NCBI GenBank assembly: GCA_036378175.1
Contig: DASUWY010000007.1
Location: 32,627-96,626 of the forward strand
DNA from: Thermoleophilaceae bacterium
Lineage (GTDB): Bacteria; Actinomycetota; Thermoleophilia; Solirubrobacterales; Thermoleophilaceae
Direction: 5' to 3'
DNA length: 64,000 nucleotides
Below the pieces are notes generated by a model. It did not search any database. It saw nothing but the letters and a program-made list of their open reading frames with translations, and was not told the origin of the DNA. Each line of letters starts with the position of its first letter. Within the stretch, counting starts at the first letter, position 1. Of this stretch, positions 49,648-58,859 are shown one piece after another. The position numbers were made by a program, and so were the translations under genes.

Positions 49648-50036
49648 GCGCCACCTCGAAGCATCGCGGCCAGCTTCTCCACGTCAGCCACCGTCACGGT
49701 CAGCTCCGGGTGGTGGATCAGCCCGAGGGGGTCGATCCCGGTCACCGGCGAGGCGAAGTCGATGCGCACACCGCGCTCGCCGTTGCTCGCAAAGGTGAGC
49801 CCGCGATCGGTGATCGCGAGGCGCGCCGGCCCCGCCGTCTTCAAAAACGCGTACGGACCGGTGACCTCGGCGCCGGTCACGTTTCCGAGCGGCGTCCGCA
49901 CCCGCCACGGCCCGTAGCGCGCCACGAGCTCGCCATCTCGCACCTCCACCCAGGCACGCTCCGGCGTCACTCCGAATGGCCGGGCGGCCCTCTCGTAGCG
50001 GGGGTCGAAGCGAAAGTCGAAGCGGGTGGTGGTCAT
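49644..50036 (-). CDS. Soluble beta-rich protein (130 aa)
   Basis: 130 residues from the ATG at 50036. The sequence MTTTRFDFRFDPRYERAARP, WVEVRDGELVARYGPWRV, NVTGAEVTGPYAFLKTAGPA and TDRGLTFASNGERGVRIDFA suggests a PH-like or all-beta fold. The family is frequent in actinobacteria in my memory but has no assigned role. It is coupled to the membrane protein downstream and divergent from an MMPL exporter (107 bases). Confidence 0.65.
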   Translation of the reverse strand: MTTTRFDFRFDPRYERAARPFGVTPERAWVEVRDGELVARYGPWRVRTPLGNVTGAEVTGPYAFLKTAGPARLAITDRGLTFASNGERGVRIDFASPVTGIDPLGLIHHPELTVTVADVEKLAAMLRGGA

Positions 50037-50142
50037 GTCCGGGTGAATCCGTTCAAGCCTGCGGGCTAATGCGGATGTCGCGAGGCTACCCGGGCGCGAC
50101 GATCGCACGCGCGAGACCAAGCGATCGACCGGAGGTCCGGAC

Positions 50143-52368
50143 ATGGACTCTCGCAACCTCGCCGCACGCGCCGGCCGCTGGAGTGCGGACCATTGGGCAA
50201 AGGCCTTCTTCGGCTGGCTGCTGATCGCCCTGTTCGCACTCGCGATTGGCAACATGGTGGGACACAGGGACGTGGCGGATTCGCAGACCGCGTCAGGCCA
50301 GGCCGCACGGGCGCAGCGAATGCTCGAGCAGGCGGGCTTCAAGGCGCCCGCCACCGAGAGCGTGCTCGTGCAGAGCGCGCGCGAGACCACGGCGAGCCCG
50401 CGGTTCCGCGCGGCGGTGGCGGCCGTGGTGCAGCGTCTCGCCGCCGCGGACCTACCCAACGTGGTGAACATCCAGAGCCCGCTGGTGAACGCCGGCCAGA
50501 TCTCCCCCGACCGGCACTCGGTGCTGGTGCAGTTCGACGTGAGGGGCGATGCTGACAAGGCCAAGGACAAGGTCCAGCCGATGCTCGACGCGGTGGCGTC
50601 CGTCCAGAAGGCCCACCCGGGCATGCGCATCGAGGAGTTCGGCGAGGCGAGCGCCCGGCACGTGATCGACCAGACGATCGGCCAGGACTTCAAGAACGCC
50701 GAACGCCTCACCCTGCCGCTCACGCTGATCATCCTGCTGTTCGCGTTCGGCTCGGTGGTGGCGGCCGGCCTCCCGGTGCTGCTGGCGTTCTCCGCCGTGC
50801 TCGCGGCCACCGGCTTCTACGCGCTCTTCACGCACCTCGTGCCCGGCACGTTCGACACCACGCAGTCGATCATCCTGCTGATCGGCATGGCGGTTGGCGT
50901 GGACTACTCGCTCTTCTACCTCCGTCGCGAACGCGAGGAGCGCCAGCGGGGCCGGACCGCCAGGGAGGCGCTGCTGCACACCGCCGCCACCTCTGGCCAG
51001 GCGGTGCTCGTGTCCGGCGCGACGGTGTTCGTGGCCATGGCCGGGATGCTGCTCGCCGGCAACGCGATCTTCACCTCGGTCGCGATCGGCAACATGATCG
51101 TCGTGCTGTGCGCGGTGATCGGCTCCGTGACCGTGCTGGCGGCACTTCTGTCGAAGCTTGGCGATCGGGTGGACAGGGGCCGCGTGCCGCTCATCGGGCG
51201 GCGCGAGCATGCCGCGGGCGAGTCGCGCGCGTGGGGCTTCATCCTCGACCGCGTGCTGCGCAGGCCCGTGGTGTCCGTGATGCTGTCAGGCGGCCTGCTG
51301 CTCGCGCTGAGCGTGCCGGTGCTCACCCTCCACACGAAGCTGCCGAGCTTCACCGACCTGCCGAAGAGCGTCTCGATCGTCTCCACGTACAAAGACGTGC
51401 AGAAGGCATTTCCCGGCTCGCAGACGCCGGCGGTGATGGTGGTGAAGGCCGACAACGTGACCACGCGCCAGTATCAGCGCGCGTTCAGGGACTTCCAGCG
51501 GCGCGCGCGTGGGACGGGCGTGCTCTTCCCGCCCTTCCACGTGAACGTGAGCCCCGACAGGACGGTGGCGCGCGTGGACTTCTCGATCGCCGGCAACGGC
51601 GACGACAAGGCTTCGCTCGGCGCCCTCAACGCGCTGCGAAATGACGTGATCCCGCCAGTGGCGAAGACGCTGCCCGGCGTGTCGGTGGCGGTGACCGGCG
51701 AGACCGCGGGCACCAAGGACTTCAACGACCAGATGAAGGCGCGGATGCCGCTCGTGTTCGCGTTCGTGCTCGGGCTCGCGTTCATGCTGCTCCTGATGAC
51801 CTTCCGCTCGATCGTGATCCCGGTCTGGTCGATCGCGCTCAATCTGCTGTCGGTGGGCGCGGCCTACGGGATCCTGGTGCTCGTCTTCCAGCACAGCTGG
51901 GCGCAGGGCATCCTCGGCTTCAGGTCGAACGGCGCCATCACGTCCTGGCTCCCGCTGTTCCTGTTCGTCGTGCTGTTCGGCCTGTCGATGGACTACCACG
52001 TGTTCATCCTCAGCCGGATCAAGGAGCTGCGAGATCGCGGCCTGAGCACCGAGGAGGCGGTGTCCACCGGGATCCGGCGGACCGCCGGCACGGTGACGAG
52101 CGCGGCGATCGTGATGGTGGCCGTGTTCGCGATCTTCGGCACGCTTCGCTCGCTCGACATGAAGCAGATGGGCGTGGGCCTCGCCGCCGCCGTGCTCATC
52201 GACGCGACGATCGTGCGCGCCGTGCTGCTGCCCGCGACGATGAAGCTCGTGGGCGATAGGAACTGGTACATGCCGCGGCGGCTGCGCCGGCTGCCGTCGC
52301 TGTCGGCCGAGGGCGCGCCGGAGCGGCGCGAGCGCAAGCCGCGGCGGGTGCGTCCCGCCCACCCCTGA
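50143..52368 (+). CDS. MMPL/RND-family exporter
   Basis: 741 residues, the same two-fold MMPL layout as the gene at 125-2269. The relay motifs are LIGMAVGVDYSLFYLRRERE (Asp254-Tyr255) and VLFGLSMDYHVFILSRIKEL in the second bundle. A strong GGAGG precedes the ATG. The C-terminal tail is Arg-rich. No regulator is adjacent. Substrate unknown; lipid or drug export by family. Confidence 0.9.
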   Translation: MDSRNLAARAGRWSADHWAKAFFGWLLIALFALAIGNMVGHRDVADSQTASGQAARAQRMLEQAGFKAPATESVLVQSARETTASPRFRAAVAAVVQRLAAADLPNVVNIQSPLVNAGQISPDRHSVLVQFDVRGDADKAKDKVQPMLDAVASVQKAHPGMRIEEFGEASARHVIDQTIGQDFKNAERLTLPLTLIILLFAFGSVVAAGLPVLLAFSAVLAATGFYALFTHLVPGTFDTTQSIILLIGMAVGVDYSLFYLRREREERQRGRTAREALLHTAATSGQAVLVSGATVFVAMAGMLLAGNAIFTSVAIGNMIVVLCAVIGSVTVLAALLSKLGDRVDRGRVPLIGRREHAAGESRAWGFILDRVLRRPVVSVMLSGGLLLALSVPVLTLHTKLPSFTDLPKSVSIVSTYKDVQKAFPGSQTPAVMVVKADNVTTRQYQRAFRDFQRRARGTGVLFPPFHVNVSPDRTVARVDFSIAGNGDDKASLGALNALRNDVIPPVAKTLPGVSVAVTGETAGTKDFNDQMKARMPLVFAFVLGLAFMLLLMTFRSIVIPVWSIALNLLSVGAAYGILVLVFQHSWAQGILGFRSNGAITSWLPLFLFVVLFGLSMDYHVFILSRIKELRDRGLSTEEAVSTGIRRTAGTVTSAAIVMVAVFAIFGTLRSLDMKQMGVGLAAAVLIDATIVRAVLLPATMKLVGDRNWYMPRRLRRLPSLSAEGAPERRERKPRRVRPAHP

Positions 52369-52374
52369 CGCCGG

Positions 52375-52710
52375 CTACCTCTTGGGTGAAAGCGAGCGGG
52401 CGTAGGCCACGCCGCGGGCCACCCACGGCTGGAGCTGCCGCTTGGTCTTCAGGCCCTCGGGCGCCACGCGCAGCCATCCCCGCATTGCCCGGCCGCGCAT
52501 CACGAACGGCTCGGCGTGCGGCCTCTCGGTGAGCTTGTCCGTGTGGTCCGGATCCACGCGCAGAAGCAGACCGCCCTGGCCGCTCGCGCTCACCGCCATG
52601 TTGCCGTTGATGAGGAAGGCGAGCCCGCCGAACATCTTCTTCTCGGTGACGGCGCGCTCGTCTGCGAGGAGCTCGCGAATGCGGTTCGCCAGATCCTCGT
52701 CATACGCCAT
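52375..52710 (-). CDS. TfoX N-terminal domain protein
   Basis: 111 residues: MAYDEDLANRIRELLADERA, EKKMFGGLAFLINGNMAVSA, LLLRVDPDHTDKLTERPHAE and MRGWLRVAPEG. This is the stand-alone TfoX N-domain seen in many bacteria outside competence systems. Role unknown. Six bases separate its stop from that of the convergent exporter. Confidence 0.85.
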   Translation of the reverse strand: MAYDEDLANRIRELLADERAVTEKKMFGGLAFLINGNMAVSASGQGGLLLRVDPDHTDKLTERPHAEPFVMRGRAMRGWLRVAPEGLKTKRQLQPWVARGVAYARSLSPKR

Positions 52711-52717
52711 CCGGCGA

Positions 52718-53068
52718 TTATGGCCCAGCCGGCGGAGGTGATTCGTGCCGGCCGGCGGCGCGCTCGGCACGGCGCGCCCGCAGCCGCAGCTGAGTCATGC
52801 GCGCGGCACCCACGAGCCCGACGATCAACGCGCCTCCCACGGCACTGAGCAGCAGCGCCACGCCGAGGCTCACGTGCCCGGTCGCCCCCAGGAAGCTCAC
52901 CTTCACGCTCTGCGTGTTCTCCAGGATGAAGATCAGAAGGAGGAGCGCAACCACGGTCCCGGCCACCACACCCGTCCAGGCGCGGCTCGTGCGGGTGGGC
53001 GCTCGGCTGGTGCGCGTGGGCGGCGTGGCCGGTGTCGTGGAAGTGGCGGGTGCGGGATTGTCCGTCAT
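52718..53068 (-). CDS. LapA-domain membrane protein
   Basis: 116 residues. A Thr/Pro/Ser-rich N-terminus is followed by two helices with VVALLLLIFILENTQSVKVSFLG and SLGVALLLSAVGGALIVGLV, the LapA pattern (ENTQ...V.F.G). Such proteins are common single-gene membrane proteins in actinobacteria; the LPS role of the family does not apply if there is no outer membrane. Seven bases before the TfoX-like gene. Confidence 0.8.
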   Translation of the reverse strand: MTDNPAPATSTTPATPPTRTSRAPTRTSRAWTGVVAGTVVALLLLIFILENTQSVKVSFLGATGHVSLGVALLLSAVGGALIVGLVGAARMTQLRLRARRAERAAGRHESPPPAGP

Positions 53069-53123
53069 CGCTTCAGCGGTACCCGCGCCTCACGAAAGCG
53101 AACGCGAACTTCCGCTCGAGTGA

Positions 53124-56100
53124 TCACTCGCGCCGGACCACGCCGGTGAAGCCCGCGATCACGAGCGTGGTGAGGAACCAGCCGAGGAACGTGCCAAACG
53201 GTGATACGAGCCTGTAGCCCAGCCCGCCGGCCTGGCGCCACGAGGCCTTCTGCCCGAAGTCGAGGACGGGGACCACGACGTCGGCGGCGTACAGGAGAGG
53301 CTGGAGGCACGGGTAGTCCCTGCGCGCGCAGTCATTCGCGGCGACCCTGGTGGACACCCCGGGCTTGGTGGGCACCATGTTCCCCTTCCGCGCCGCCAGC
53401 GCGGTGGTTCCCCAGACGATCCCCACCACCACGAGCAGGATCGGCAGGGCGCGCCACGGCTCATAGCCGTGGCCGATGCTGAGGCGAAGCATCCAGCGCC
53501 ATGCCCGCGCCAGCCTCCGCCCCGGCTCGGGCCGGCGCAGGTGCACGTTGAAGCGCTCCATGTTGACCTTGCGCGCCGAGCGGTCGTCGCCGATCGAGTG
53601 GTAGTGGGCGGCGAGCTGGCGATATGGCTGCGGAACGGGAACGGGCTGGCGCTCGAGCCACGCCGCACGCTCCTTCCAGCCGGGGTTCGACGCCAGGGCG
53701 CCATATGCGAAGCCCTGCAGCTCGGTCGCCTCCGCCGGCCAGCTCGGAAGGTCGTCGCGCAGCGAGCCGACGCTGGCGTGGGCGAGGCTGACCGCGCCCT
53801 CCGTCTGAACCCTTTGCCAGGTGAACTCGTTGGCCACCCGCAGGTAATGCCCTTCGAACACCGGCGTGTCAGGTGGAGTGTTGTCGTCGAGAAAACGCAA
53901 CCGCGCATCCGCGCAGTTGAGGATGCCGACGCTTGCCGACGTGAGATCGATCTGGCCCGTGGCATCGAGCCGGTCGAGCGCGAGGTGGCTGACCACGTTC
54001 AGGCCGGTGGCGTCGATCGCCTTGTAGTCCGCCGGGTTGAAGACCCCGCGCGAGTTGCTGATACGCGCCCCCCGGAGCGAGAGGTTGTGGCCCACCCGGG
54101 CCGCCATGAGCTGCAGGCGGCCCTCCGCTTCGAAGCGCAGTGCCGGCGCGTCGTACGGCAGCCGCTCAGGTGCCTGAAAGCGTTCCGTCACCTCGTCGAG
54201 CAGCGCGTCCCCCGCGATCTCGGTGCCGTAGAGGGAGAGCGCGTCGCCTCCTGGATTCGAGAAGCGACCGCCCCTGCAGGTGAGCTGAGCCTTCAGGGTG
54301 GCGTTGAAGAACGAGGTGGCGCCGCTGGCCTCAAATCGCACCGCGTAGCCCCGTGAGTCCTGGAGCACCAGGCCTCCGACGAGGGCGCGGCCGAGCCTCA
54401 CATCCCCGCTGATCGTCGCGTCGTCGGCGCGCAACGCATCGGGCTGGCCCATGAGGCGAGCCCCGTTGGCGTAGATCGTGCCGTCAAGCGTGGCCCCGGA
54501 GAGAACGACGCTGCCCTGGGCCTCGGAGCACATGGGGTCGGGCCCATAGCCAACAAGCGGGTTGAACTCCAGATCCCCGCTGATAGCCGCCTCGGACAGG
54601 TCCAGCGCGACCTGGTCCGTGGGCGGGACGATCTTGGCGCCGCTCAGATCCACCTCGCCGAGCCTGCTGCCGGTCATCGCGATGCCGCCCTCGATGGTCG
54701 TTCGCAGCAGCTCCGCCGCGCCGTCCTCGCCGGTTCCCGCTGCGCACCCGAACAGCACGCGCCCGGGCGCCTGCAGACCCGCGCCCTTGATGATGCCGCG
54801 GACGGAGATGCCCTGGCACACCAGGTCCCCCTCGATGAGGGCGCGTGCCATCTCCACATTGCCGTCGACGCTCGTCCCGATCAGCGAGCCGCGCGCCTGC
54901 TGCGTCCCGAGATCCACGTCCCCGGTCACGCGCGCCGCCCACAAGCTGAGCGCGGAAGCGCCGCTGGTGGTGATGAAGTCCGTGCCACGTGCCCCAACGG
55001 CTCCCACCCGCGCGGCGTGGAGGTTCACCGTGCCGCGGAATTCGCTGCGCTGCACGATGGGCGCGTCGGCGCTGTCGTCCCCGAGCCAGGCATCCAGCGT
55101 GATCGAGCCGGTGACGGACGAGCTCGACAGGTCGAAGGCGGTCGCGCCCCGGCCTCCCAGCCGCGCGCCCTGGGCCTGCACCTCTCCGAGCCGCGACCCG
55201 GCCAGCCACGCACGGAAAGCCTCGAATCTCATCAGCTCGCCGTCGGCATCCCTGAGGGCGCGGCCCTCCACGTCTTGAAGGAGCGTCATGCCCAGCGTGC
55301 CCCGCACCTCCGCGCGGTTGCCGATGATCCCGCCGGTGGAGAAGCGCGCGCCCGAAAGCGTCACGTCGCCCTCGATCACGGCGCCGGTGATGTTCAGATC
55401 GCCCTCGATTTCCGCGCGCACTACGTTCTGCTCGCCGTCCACGGAGACCCATGGATGGATCCAGATGTCGCGCGTGACCTTGGCGCCCCACAGGTTCACC
55501 GCGTCGGGCACGGCCGAGTCGGAGGTGGAGTCGCCCGTGTCCAGGCGCGCCCCGCGGCAGTCGATGAGCCCGACCTGGACGCGCGCCAGGTTCAGCGATC
55601 CGTGTGCGCTGAAGCGGCGCATCTCCCCCGGAGGGTCGGTCTGGCACGGCGAGGGCCCGGGAGGGAGCTGGAGGTCGCCGCGGATCTCCGCGCCGTAGAG
55701 CGAGAGCGCCTCACCGGTCTCACGATGCAGCGACGCGCCGTCGGCGTACACGGACCTTCCCACTGTCGCCTCATCGAAGTTCACGTATGTGTCGTCCACC
55801 GTGCAGCCCTGCAGCCCCACATCGGCGCCCACCTCGATCCCCATCGCCGCGAATCCGGCCTCATCGCCCGAGCCGCGCAGGCACATGTCGCGGCAGTCGA
55901 GATCGCCCCCGATGTGAGCATCGAACACGTCCACCCCGCCTTCGATCACCGAGCCGGACAGCGTGAGCGAGCCGTCCGTCCTCAGGCGCCCCGCTGCCAC
56001 GCCGTCCGCCAGACAGCAGTTCCTGAACGTGATGGCCGGCGCTTCCGCGTCTTCGAGTAGGACGCGCTTCTCGATCCGGCAGCCGTCGAGGGTCAGCGGC

Positions 56101-56435
56101 ACTCGCAGCTTCGCGCTCTGCAGGTCGAGCGCCCCCTCGATCCGCGCACCAGCCACGCACACGCCTCTCGCCTGTACCTGGGCGTCGCGCGCGGTGCAGA
56201 GCTCTGCCAGCACAGACGCTCGGATCGTGCGCCCGTCCCAGCCGGCGCCGGTCTCCACGTCCGGAGGAGAACTACGGCGGCGCCCGGGCCGAGCGGTCTC
56301 GCCGCCAAGGGCCGCCGCGACCACGGCGGCCTCGGCATGCCTCAGCGTCGACGGAAGCCTGACGGACGGGTGCCCGCTCTTCTCGATCGCGGCGGGCGAA
56401 GGGTCCTTGCCCGTTCCACCAGCGCTCGTGCTCAT
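53124..56435 (-). CDS. Giant beta-helix protein with C-terminal two-helix membrane domain
   Basis: 1,103 residues from the ATG at 56435 (GAGGA upstream). After a 90-residue N-terminus, residues about 100-940 form a long run of roughly 20-residue coils of the type VSGDLDLGGARI (examples: ARIEGALDLQSAKLRVPLTL, AVIEGDVTLSGARFSTGG, ATISGDVRLGRALVGGLVL). This predicts a long solenoid akin to pentapeptide-repeat proteins. A helical linker follows (PYRQLAAHYHSIGDDRSARK), then two membrane helices (ALPILLVVVGIVWGTTALAA; LVSPFGTFLGWFLTTLVIAG) flanking YPCLQPLLYAADVVVPVLDF. Related proteins are sometimes labelled membrane-associated oxidoreductase, which nothing here supports. Function unknown. Confidence 0.85.
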   Translation of the reverse strand: MSTSAGGTGKDPSPAAIEKSGHPSVRLPSTLRHAEAAVVAAALGGETARPGRRRSSPPDVETGAGWDGRTIRASVLAELCTARDAQVQARGVCVAGARIEGALDLQSAKLRVPLTLDGCRIEKRVLLEDAEAPAITFRNCCLADGVAAGRLRTDGSLTLSGSVIEGGVDVFDAHIGGDLDCRDMCLRGSGDEAGFAAMGIEVGADVGLQGCTVDDTYVNFDEATVGRSVYADGASLHRETGEALSLYGAEIRGDLQLPPGPSPCQTDPPGEMRRFSAHGSLNLARVQVGLIDCRGARLDTGDSTSDSAVPDAVNLWGAKVTRDIWIHPWVSVDGEQNVVRAEIEGDLNITGAVIEGDVTLSGARFSTGGIIGNRAEVRGTLGMTLLQDVEGRALRDADGELMRFEAFRAWLAGSRLGEVQAQGARLGGRGATAFDLSSSSVTGSITLDAWLGDDSADAPIVQRSEFRGTVNLHAARVGAVGARGTDFITTSGASALSLWAARVTGDVDLGTQQARGSLIGTSVDGNVEMARALIEGDLVCQGISVRGIIKGAGLQAPGRVLFGCAAGTGEDGAAELLRTTIEGGIAMTGSRLGEVDLSGAKIVPPTDQVALDLSEAAISGDLEFNPLVGYGPDPMCSEAQGSVVLSGATLDGTIYANGARLMGQPDALRADDATISGDVRLGRALVGGLVLQDSRGYAVRFEASGATSFFNATLKAQLTCRGGRFSNPGGDALSLYGTEIAGDALLDEVTERFQAPERLPYDAPALRFEAEGRLQLMAARVGHNLSLRGARISNSRGVFNPADYKAIDATGLNVVSHLALDRLDATGQIDLTSASVGILNCADARLRFLDDNTPPDTPVFEGHYLRVANEFTWQRVQTEGAVSLAHASVGSLRDDLPSWPAEATELQGFAYGALASNPGWKERAAWLERQPVPVPQPYRQLAAHYHSIGDDRSARKVNMERFNVHLRRPEPGRRLARAWRWMLRLSIGHGYEPWRALPILLVVVGIVWGTTALAARKGNMVPTKPGVSTRVAANDCARRDYPCLQPLLYAADVVVPVLDFGQKASWRQAGGLGYRLVSPFGTFLGWFLTTLVIAGFTGVVRRE

Positions 56436-56519
56436 TACGTCCTCAGGCGTGTGGGTCCGTGATCCAAGCCTAGGTGCTGGAGGGTGCGCAGCGCAATCCC
56501 TGCGGGTAGGGTTCGCGCC

Positions 56520-56888
56520 ATGGACGAGGGTTCGCCAACCTCGTGGGAGGCGCTTCAGCCGGGCACGGTCGTGTTCGCCTCCGACGGCGCGGTGGTCGGC
56601 AGGGTGAAGGAGGTGCTCGCGGTGCCGGAGGACGACATCTTCGAGGGCGTGATCATCGACACCGAGCACGGCGACCGCTTCGTGGACTGGGAGCTGATCG
56701 CCTCGCTCCACGAGCGCGGCGTGGACCTGAAGCTCGACGGAGCCGCGGCGGCCGCCAACCTGCCCGAGCCGAAGCCGGCGCCCGCTGCCATGGAGGTGGG
56801 CGTGGACGACGTGTCCGAGCGGAACGCCGCCTACAAGACCGAGACGTGGCTCCAGCGGGTCTGGAACCGTCTCAGCGGTAAGTACTAA
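56520..56888 (+). CDS. PRC-barrel-like small protein (122 aa)
   Basis: 122 residues from the ATG at 56520. The core ALQPGTVVFASDGAVVGRVK, DIFEGVIIDTEHGDRFVDWE and LIASLHERGVDLKLD fits a PRC-barrel/DUF2171-type fold. The C-terminus is Pro/Ala-rich and ends WLQRVWNRLSGKY. It overlaps the convergent GNAT gene by 4 bases. Confidence 0.75.
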   Translation: MDEGSPTSWEALQPGTVVFASDGAVVGRVKEVLAVPEDDIFEGVIIDTEHGDRFVDWELIASLHERGVDLKLDGAAAAANLPEPKPAPAAMEVGVDDVSERNAAYKTETWLQRVWNRLSGKY

Positions 56889-57373
56889 GCGCCGTCGGGC
56901 CGGTCGATCACGAAGCGCACGACGTCGAAGCCGCGGTGCTTCGCGGGGCCGAGCAGCCGCGCGCCCAGCTTGCGGGCGACGTTCTGCGAGCGCTCGTTCT
57001 CGGGGTGCACGTCCACGTAGATCCGCTGGAGCCTGTAGCGGTCAAAGCCAAGGTCGCGGCATGCCGTGGCCGCCTCGGTGGCGTAGCCGTTTCCCCAGTG
57101 CGCGCTGCCGAAGCGGTAGCCCAGCTCCACCTCCGGGCCCACGCCCTCGAGCGGGATCAGGCCGCAGTCGCCCAGCAGCTCGCCGGTCTCCGCATGGGTG
57201 ACCGCCCAGAAGGTGAAGCCGTGGTCACGCTGGTAGCCGAGCATGCGCTCGAGACGCTCTCGCGTCTCCTCGATGGTGGTGGTGGGACCGATGCCCATGT
57301 ATCGCCAGACCACCGAGTCCGTGTAGATGCCGTGCACCGCCGGGAGGTCGTTCTCCCGGAAGGTGCGGATCAC
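56885..57373 (-). CDS. RimJ/RimL-type GNAT acetyltransferase
   Basis: 162 residues: TFRENDLPAVHGIYTDSVVW, FWAVTHAETGELLGDCGLIP, VELGYRFGSAHWGNGYATEA (acetyl-CoA loop region) and RIYVDVHPENERSQNVARKL. Acetylates the N-terminus of a ribosomal protein or a small amine; the substrate is not shown. GTG start. Confidence 0.85.
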   Translation of the reverse strand: MIRTFRENDLPAVHGIYTDSVVWRYMGIGPTTTIEETRERLERMLGYQRDHGFTFWAVTHAETGELLGDCGLIPLEGVGPEVELGYRFGSAHWGNGYATEAATACRDLGFDRYRLQRIYVDVHPENERSQNVARKLGARLLGPAKHRGFDVVRFVIDRPDGA

Positions 57374-57395
57374 GAGCCGCTTCGTGCGCGCTACC

Positions 57396-57563
57396 TCAGT
57401 CGTCGCCGGAAGCCTTGGCGGCCACCACGCCGCCGATCAGCACGAGGGCGATCACTCCCGCAGCACCGAGCTTGGTCTTGTTCTGGGACAGCTTGTACTT
57501 CGCCACCCGCGAGCCAAGCTGCCAGACCAGCCAGCCGAGCACTGTGTATCCGTTAGTAGTCAC
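57396..57563 (-). CDS. Small single-helix membrane protein (55 aa)
   Basis: 55 residues: VTTNGYTVLGWLVWQLGSRV, a Lys-rich middle (YKLSQNKTK) and a C-terminal helix LGAAGVIALVLIGGVVAAKA. The GTG at 57563 overlaps the argG stop by 4 bases and has AAAGGAGGA upstream, which supports it as a real gene rather than the longer open frame. Function unknown. Confidence 0.65.
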   Translation of the reverse strand: MTTNGYTVLGWLVWQLGSRVAKYKLSQNKTKLGAAGVIALVLIGGVVAAKASGDD

Positions 57564-58837
57564 TCGTCCTCCTTTACCCGGTTGCGGATCGCGTACGCCA
57601 TCCGTGACTGGAGGCTCCACAACTCGATGAAACCGGGACTCGCCTGCTGGGAGAATAGGCCGCCGGACTCGCCGAAGCCGGCCAGCTCGGCGTCGTAGAG
57701 CGCGTTTGGCGAGCTGCGCTTCACCGGCGTGGCCTTCCCCTTGTAGAGACGGACGGTGATCTCCCCCGTGAGGTGCTCATTCACGGCGTCCATGAACGCG
57801 TTCAGGTCCTCGAGCAGCGGCTCGTACCAGAGCCCGGCGTAGACGAGGAAGGCCCAGTGGTTGTCGAGCTGTGGCTTGAAGTTGTTCTGGTGGATCGTGC
57901 CGACGAGTTGCTCGAGCTCCTTGTGGGCCAGCAGGATGATCTCGGCGGCGGGCACCTCGTACAGGTCGCGCACCTTCAGGCCGACGATGCGGTCCTCCAC
58001 GTGGTCCACGATGCCCACGCCGTGCCGCGCCCCGATCTCGGCCGTGCGCTCGAGCAGCTCCACCAGCCCGAGCTTCTCTCCGTTGAGGGACACCGGGCAG
58101 CCCCGCTCGAAGCCCACGGTCAGGTCCTCCGGCTCGTCCGGCGCGTCCTGCGGGCGCGTGACGAGCTGGAACACCTCGTCGCTCGGTGCCTCGTGGATGT
58201 TCTCGATCTCGCGGCCCTCGGAGGAGCGGCCCCAAAGGTTGTCGTCGATCGAGTACGGCGTGGCCTCCGTGCCGCCCTTCACCGGGATGCCGTGCTCGCG
58301 GGCGTAGCGGATCTCCTCCTCGCGGCCCATCTGCCAGCCGCGCACGGGCGCGATGATCTTCAGGCTCGGGTCGAGCGCCACGACTGTGGACTCGATCCGC
58401 ACCTGGTCGTTGCCCTTGCCCGTGCACCCGTGCGCGATCGTGTCGCAGCCCGCCTCGTGCGCCTTCTCCACGGCGATCTTCGCGATCAGAGGGCGCCCTA
58501 GCGCCGTGAACAGCGGGTAGCCGCCGCCGTAGAGCGCGTTGGCCTTGATGGCGGGAAGCACGTAGTCGTGGGCGAACTCCTCGCGCGCGTCCACCACGAA
58601 GCATTCGAGCGCGCCGAGGTCGAGCGCCTTCTGGCGAACCACCTCGAAGTCCTCGCCGGGCTGGCCCAGGTTCACCGTGAGCGCGACGATCTCGGCCTCG
58701 TACTCGTCCTGGATCCACTTGAGCATCACGCTCGTGTCGAGACCGCCCGAATACAGGAGCAGCACGCGGCCCACCTCGCCCGGCAACGCCTCGTAGGACG
58801 CGTTCTTCTTCAGGTAGTGGTGCTCGCGCTCAGCCAT
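57560..58837 (-). CDS. argG: Argininosuccinate synthase
   Basis: 425 residues from the ATG at 58837. The PP-loop is LLLYSGGLDTSVMLKWIQ; other blocks are AHGCTGKGNDQVRIE, APVRGWQMGREEEIRYAREH, PYSIDDNLWGRSSEG and HWAFLVYAGLWYEPL. It joins citrulline and aspartate in arginine synthesis. It is the first gene of an overlapping pair and is separated from argJBD by three unrelated minus-strand genes. Confidence 0.96.
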   Translation of the reverse strand: MAEREHHYLKKNASYEALPGEVGRVLLLYSGGLDTSVMLKWIQDEYEAEIVALTVNLGQPGEDFEVVRQKALDLGALECFVVDAREEFAHDYVLPAIKANALYGGGYPLFTALGRPLIAKIAVEKAHEAGCDTIAHGCTGKGNDQVRIESTVVALDPSLKIIAPVRGWQMGREEEIRYAREHGIPVKGGTEATPYSIDDNLWGRSSEGREIENIHEAPSDEVFQLVTRPQDAPDEPEDLTVGFERGCPVSLNGEKLGLVELLERTAEIGARHGVGIVDHVEDRIVGLKVRDLYEVPAAEIILLAHKELEQLVGTIHQNNFKPQLDNHWAFLVYAGLWYEPLLEDLNAFMDAVNEHLTGEITVRLYKGKATPVKRSSPNALYDAELAGFGESGGLFSQQASPGFIELWSLQSRMAYAIRNRVKEDE

Positions 58838-58859
58838 CTGAGGCGCGAGACGGTAACAG

